The position numbers and the translations under genes are program-made. 7,387 bases of DNA from Eubacteriales bacterium (GTDB taxonomy: Bacteria; Bacillota_A; Clostridia; Christensenellales; Aristaeellaceae). The notes under the pieces are model-generated. The model was not told the origin of the DNA and did no database searches. It was given only the letters and a program-made list of their open reading frames with translations. Every line of letters starts with the position of its first letter. Position 1 is the stretch's first letter. Of this stretch, positions 6,111 to 7,387 are shown in pieces. The stretch is taken from the NCBI GenBank assembly GCA_029974855.1, contig JARKQO010000574.1:1-7387 (forward strand), given 5' to 3'.

Positions 6111-7022
6111 ATGGACAAGGGGCCTGAGCAACGGGTGGAAACCTTCCCGGCCAAGCGCCTGCTGACCCCGGTGCGCTACGGGGAGGGCTTCTTTCCGGCG
6201 GAGTACACCATGAACCTATACCGGGGGTGCAACCATGGCTGCCTGTATTGCGACACCCGCAGCGACTGCTACCGGATCGACCGCTTTGACCAAGTCCGCC
6301 ACAAGGAAAACTGCCTGGCCATGCTGGAGCGGGAGCTGCAAAGCAAAAGGAAGGCCGGGACGGTGCTTTTGGGGGCCGCCAGCGACGGCTATAACGCCCT
6401 GGAAAAGCAGCTGGGCCTGACCCGGCAGGCGCTGCTGCTGCTGAAAAGATACGGCTTCGGAGCGGGGATTTGCACCAAGGGAGCGTTGGTGGCCCGGGAC
6501 GCGGAGCTGCTGGGGGAGATGGGAAAGCAGGCCCCGGCCTACGTGACCTTTTCCATCACCACCGCCGATGAGGGGCTGTGCGGGCTGCTGGAGCCGGGGG
6601 CGCCCTCCACCAGCCGGCGCTTCGGGGCCATGAAGGAGCTGGCCCGGGCCGGGGTATTCACCGGAACCTGGATGAACCCCATGGTGCCCTTTCTCACGGA
6701 CAACCGGGAAAATCTGCTGGCGGTGCTGGAGCGGACCAAGGAAAGCGGCGGGCGCTTCGCGCTGTGCCATTTTGGCATGACCCTGAGGAGCGGCAACCGG
6801 GAGTATTTCTACGCCGCCCTGGAAAGGGAACCCCGCTTTGCCGGGGTGAAGGAGCGCTTTGTGAAGGCCTTTGGGCTGGACTATTTCTGCCCCTCACCCA
6901 GGGCTGGGGAGTTGTACCCGCTGTTTCAGGAAGCTTGCGAAAGGCTGGGGCTGCTGAGCGGCTTTGGGGAGATCAGCCGGGCCCTGAGGGAGCAAAGCCC
7001 CAGGCAAATGACCCTTTGGTAA
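6111..7022 (+). CDS. Radical SAM protein of the spore photoproduct lyase-like (SPL/SplB) family
   Basis: 303 residues. CNHGCLYC at 40-47 is the CxxxCxxC motif whose C40, C44 and C47 hold the 4Fe-4S cluster that splits S-adenosylmethionine. Family features follow: GAASDGYNALEKQLGLTR at 88-105, STSRRFGAMKELARAG at 166-181 and GTWMNPMVPFLTD at 185-197. These match SplB-like proteins (COG1533), a group related to the enzyme that repairs spore photoproduct. Most members have no proven substrate, so true lyase activity is not claimed. The last five residues, QMTLW, resemble a sliding-clamp-binding peptide. The ATG at 6111 follows AAGGGGGAGC. The gene has its own promoter, divergent from the HAD phosphatase gene, and is followed at 22 bases or more by a gene for a secreted hydrolase, probably on the same transcript. 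Confidence 0.9.
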   Translation: MDKGPEQRVETFPAKRLLTPVRYGEGFFPAEYTMNLYRGCNHGCLYCDTRSDCYRIDRFDQVRHKENCLAMLERELQSKRKAGTVLLGAASDGYNALEKQLGLTRQALLLLKRYGFGAGICTKGALVARDAELLGEMGKQAPAYVTFSITTADEGLCGLLEPGAPSTSRRFGAMKELARAGVFTGTWMNPMVPFLTDNRENLLAVLERTKESGGRFALCHFGMTLRSGNREYFYAALEREPRFAGVKERFVKAFGLDYFCPSPRAGELYPLFQEACERLGLLSGFGEISRALREQSPRQMTLW

Positions 7023-7034
7023 GGACGGATGGAG

Positions 7035-7064
7035 TTTGAGGCGGATGGGCTTGAGACGGATGGG
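7035..7064 (+). repeat. Tandem 15-bp repeat that duplicates a start codon
   Basis: TTTGAGGCGGATGGG (7035-7049) and CTTGAGACGGATGGG (7050-7064) differ at two of 15 positions. A third CGGATGG lies at 7026-7032. Each 15-bp unit carries an ATG in the same frame, so the repeat adds five codons (MGLRR) and makes the start of the downstream gene ambiguous. Confidence 0.7.
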
Positions 7065-7387
7065 GAGGCATGGGACAAAAGGGTGGAGGCGGAGGCAATG
7101 CTTTGCCATGGGGCTGGGCCTGTTGCTGGCGCTTCTTTCCGCAATGAGCCCCGGAGCCCTGGCCCAGGAGCTCTCCGGGAAGGCGCTGGCCTTGGAGGAC
7201 GCCCAGGTGGAGCTTCTGGCCCAGGACCCGGGCCTGGACCTGGGCCAGAAGCTGGACCGGGTACTGGAGCGCTATGACACCATGGGGGCCAGCATCGCGG
7301 TGATCCAGAACGGGGAGATCACCTTCACCCATGCGTACGGGCTGCGGCAAAAGGACGGGGCTCCCGTGACCCCGGATACGGCCTTCC
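7045..7387 (+). CDS. Serine hydrolase, beta-lactamase/penicillin-binding-protein-like family, exported (3' end outside window)
   Basis: 114 codons are visible before the window ends. From the ATG at 7045, residues 1-40 form a signal peptide: a basic stretch with WRRRQ, a hydrophobic core (GLGLLLALLSAM) and a likely cut after ALA at 38-40. The mature part leads into a YDTMGASIAVIQNGEITFTH stretch, then AYGLRQ and PVTPDTAF, the opening strands of the class C beta-lactamase/D-Ala-D-Ala carboxypeptidase fold (Pfam Beta-lactamase). The catalytic SxxK should come a few residues beyond the edge and is not visible. Family members act outside the membrane on peptidoglycan, beta-lactams or esters. Starts at 7060 and 7108 are possible. 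The first ATG (7045) has GGAG ten bases upstream; the last would lose the basic region. It probably shares a transcript with the radical SAM gene. Confidence 0.78.
   Translation, partial: MGLRRMGRHGTKGWRRRQCFAMGLGLLLALLSAMSPGALAQELSGKALALEDAQVELLAQDPGLDLGQKLDRVLERYDTMGASIAVIQNGEITFTHAYGLRQKDGAPVTPDTAF

Noticed and set aside
7029..7277. An 82-codon frame ending in a run of GP repeats, which could look like a collagen-like tail.
   Set aside because: It is out of frame with the serine hydrolase, whose signal peptide and fold-opening motifs are clear. The GP pattern comes from the alternate reading of GC-rich codons.

Overview
This window looks like ordinary chromosome from a GC-rich anaerobic member of the Firmicutes, most likely Clostridia. 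The reasons are a rubrerythrin tail, a spore-photoproduct-lyase-like radical SAM enzyme, and an frr-uppS-cdsA-dxr-rseP cluster that uses the MEP isoprenoid route. The organism call is an inference from gene content and base composition, which I judged by eye. I see no insertion sequence, phage gene, CRISPR array, tRNA or rRNA.

Layout: (1) Bases 1-125 (+) hold the last 40 codons of a rubrerythrin-type protein. Two strong hairpins follow, at 126-144 and 150-178, between this gene and the convergent rseP. (2) Bases 5157 down to 220 (-) are a compact housekeeping operon read as frr, a small unknown gene, uppS, cdsA, dxr and rseP, with gaps of 15-94 bases. A good promoter (TTGCCT, 17 bases, TAAAAT) lies just upstream of frr. 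(3) Bases 5939-5256 (-) encode a YjjG-like HAD phosphatase that may read through into frr. (4) Bases 5940-6110 are a divergent control region with a promoter candidate on each strand. (5) Bases 6111-7022 (+) encode the radical SAM protein. A secreted serine beta-lactamase/penicillin-binding-protein-like gene follows closely and runs off the right edge.

How the genes fit together: dxr commits carbon to isoprenoids, uppS builds the C55 lipid carrier for wall polymers, cdsA makes CDP-diacylglycerol for phospholipids, and rseP is a membrane protease of envelope stress or signalling. Frr recycles ribosomes. The cluster therefore ties translation to envelope synthesis, a very common bacterial arrangement. 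The beta-lactamase-family gene may also act on the envelope, but it belongs to a separate transcription unit.

I did not find a clearly new system. The points most worth a second look are the unnamed 92-residue gene between frr and uppS, a C-terminal QMTLW motif on the radical SAM protein that resembles a sliding-clamp-binding peptide, and several small sequence elements: a palindrome inside the frr promoter, a hairpin across the frr stop codon, a hairpin in the dxr leader, and a tandem repeat that duplicates a start codon.
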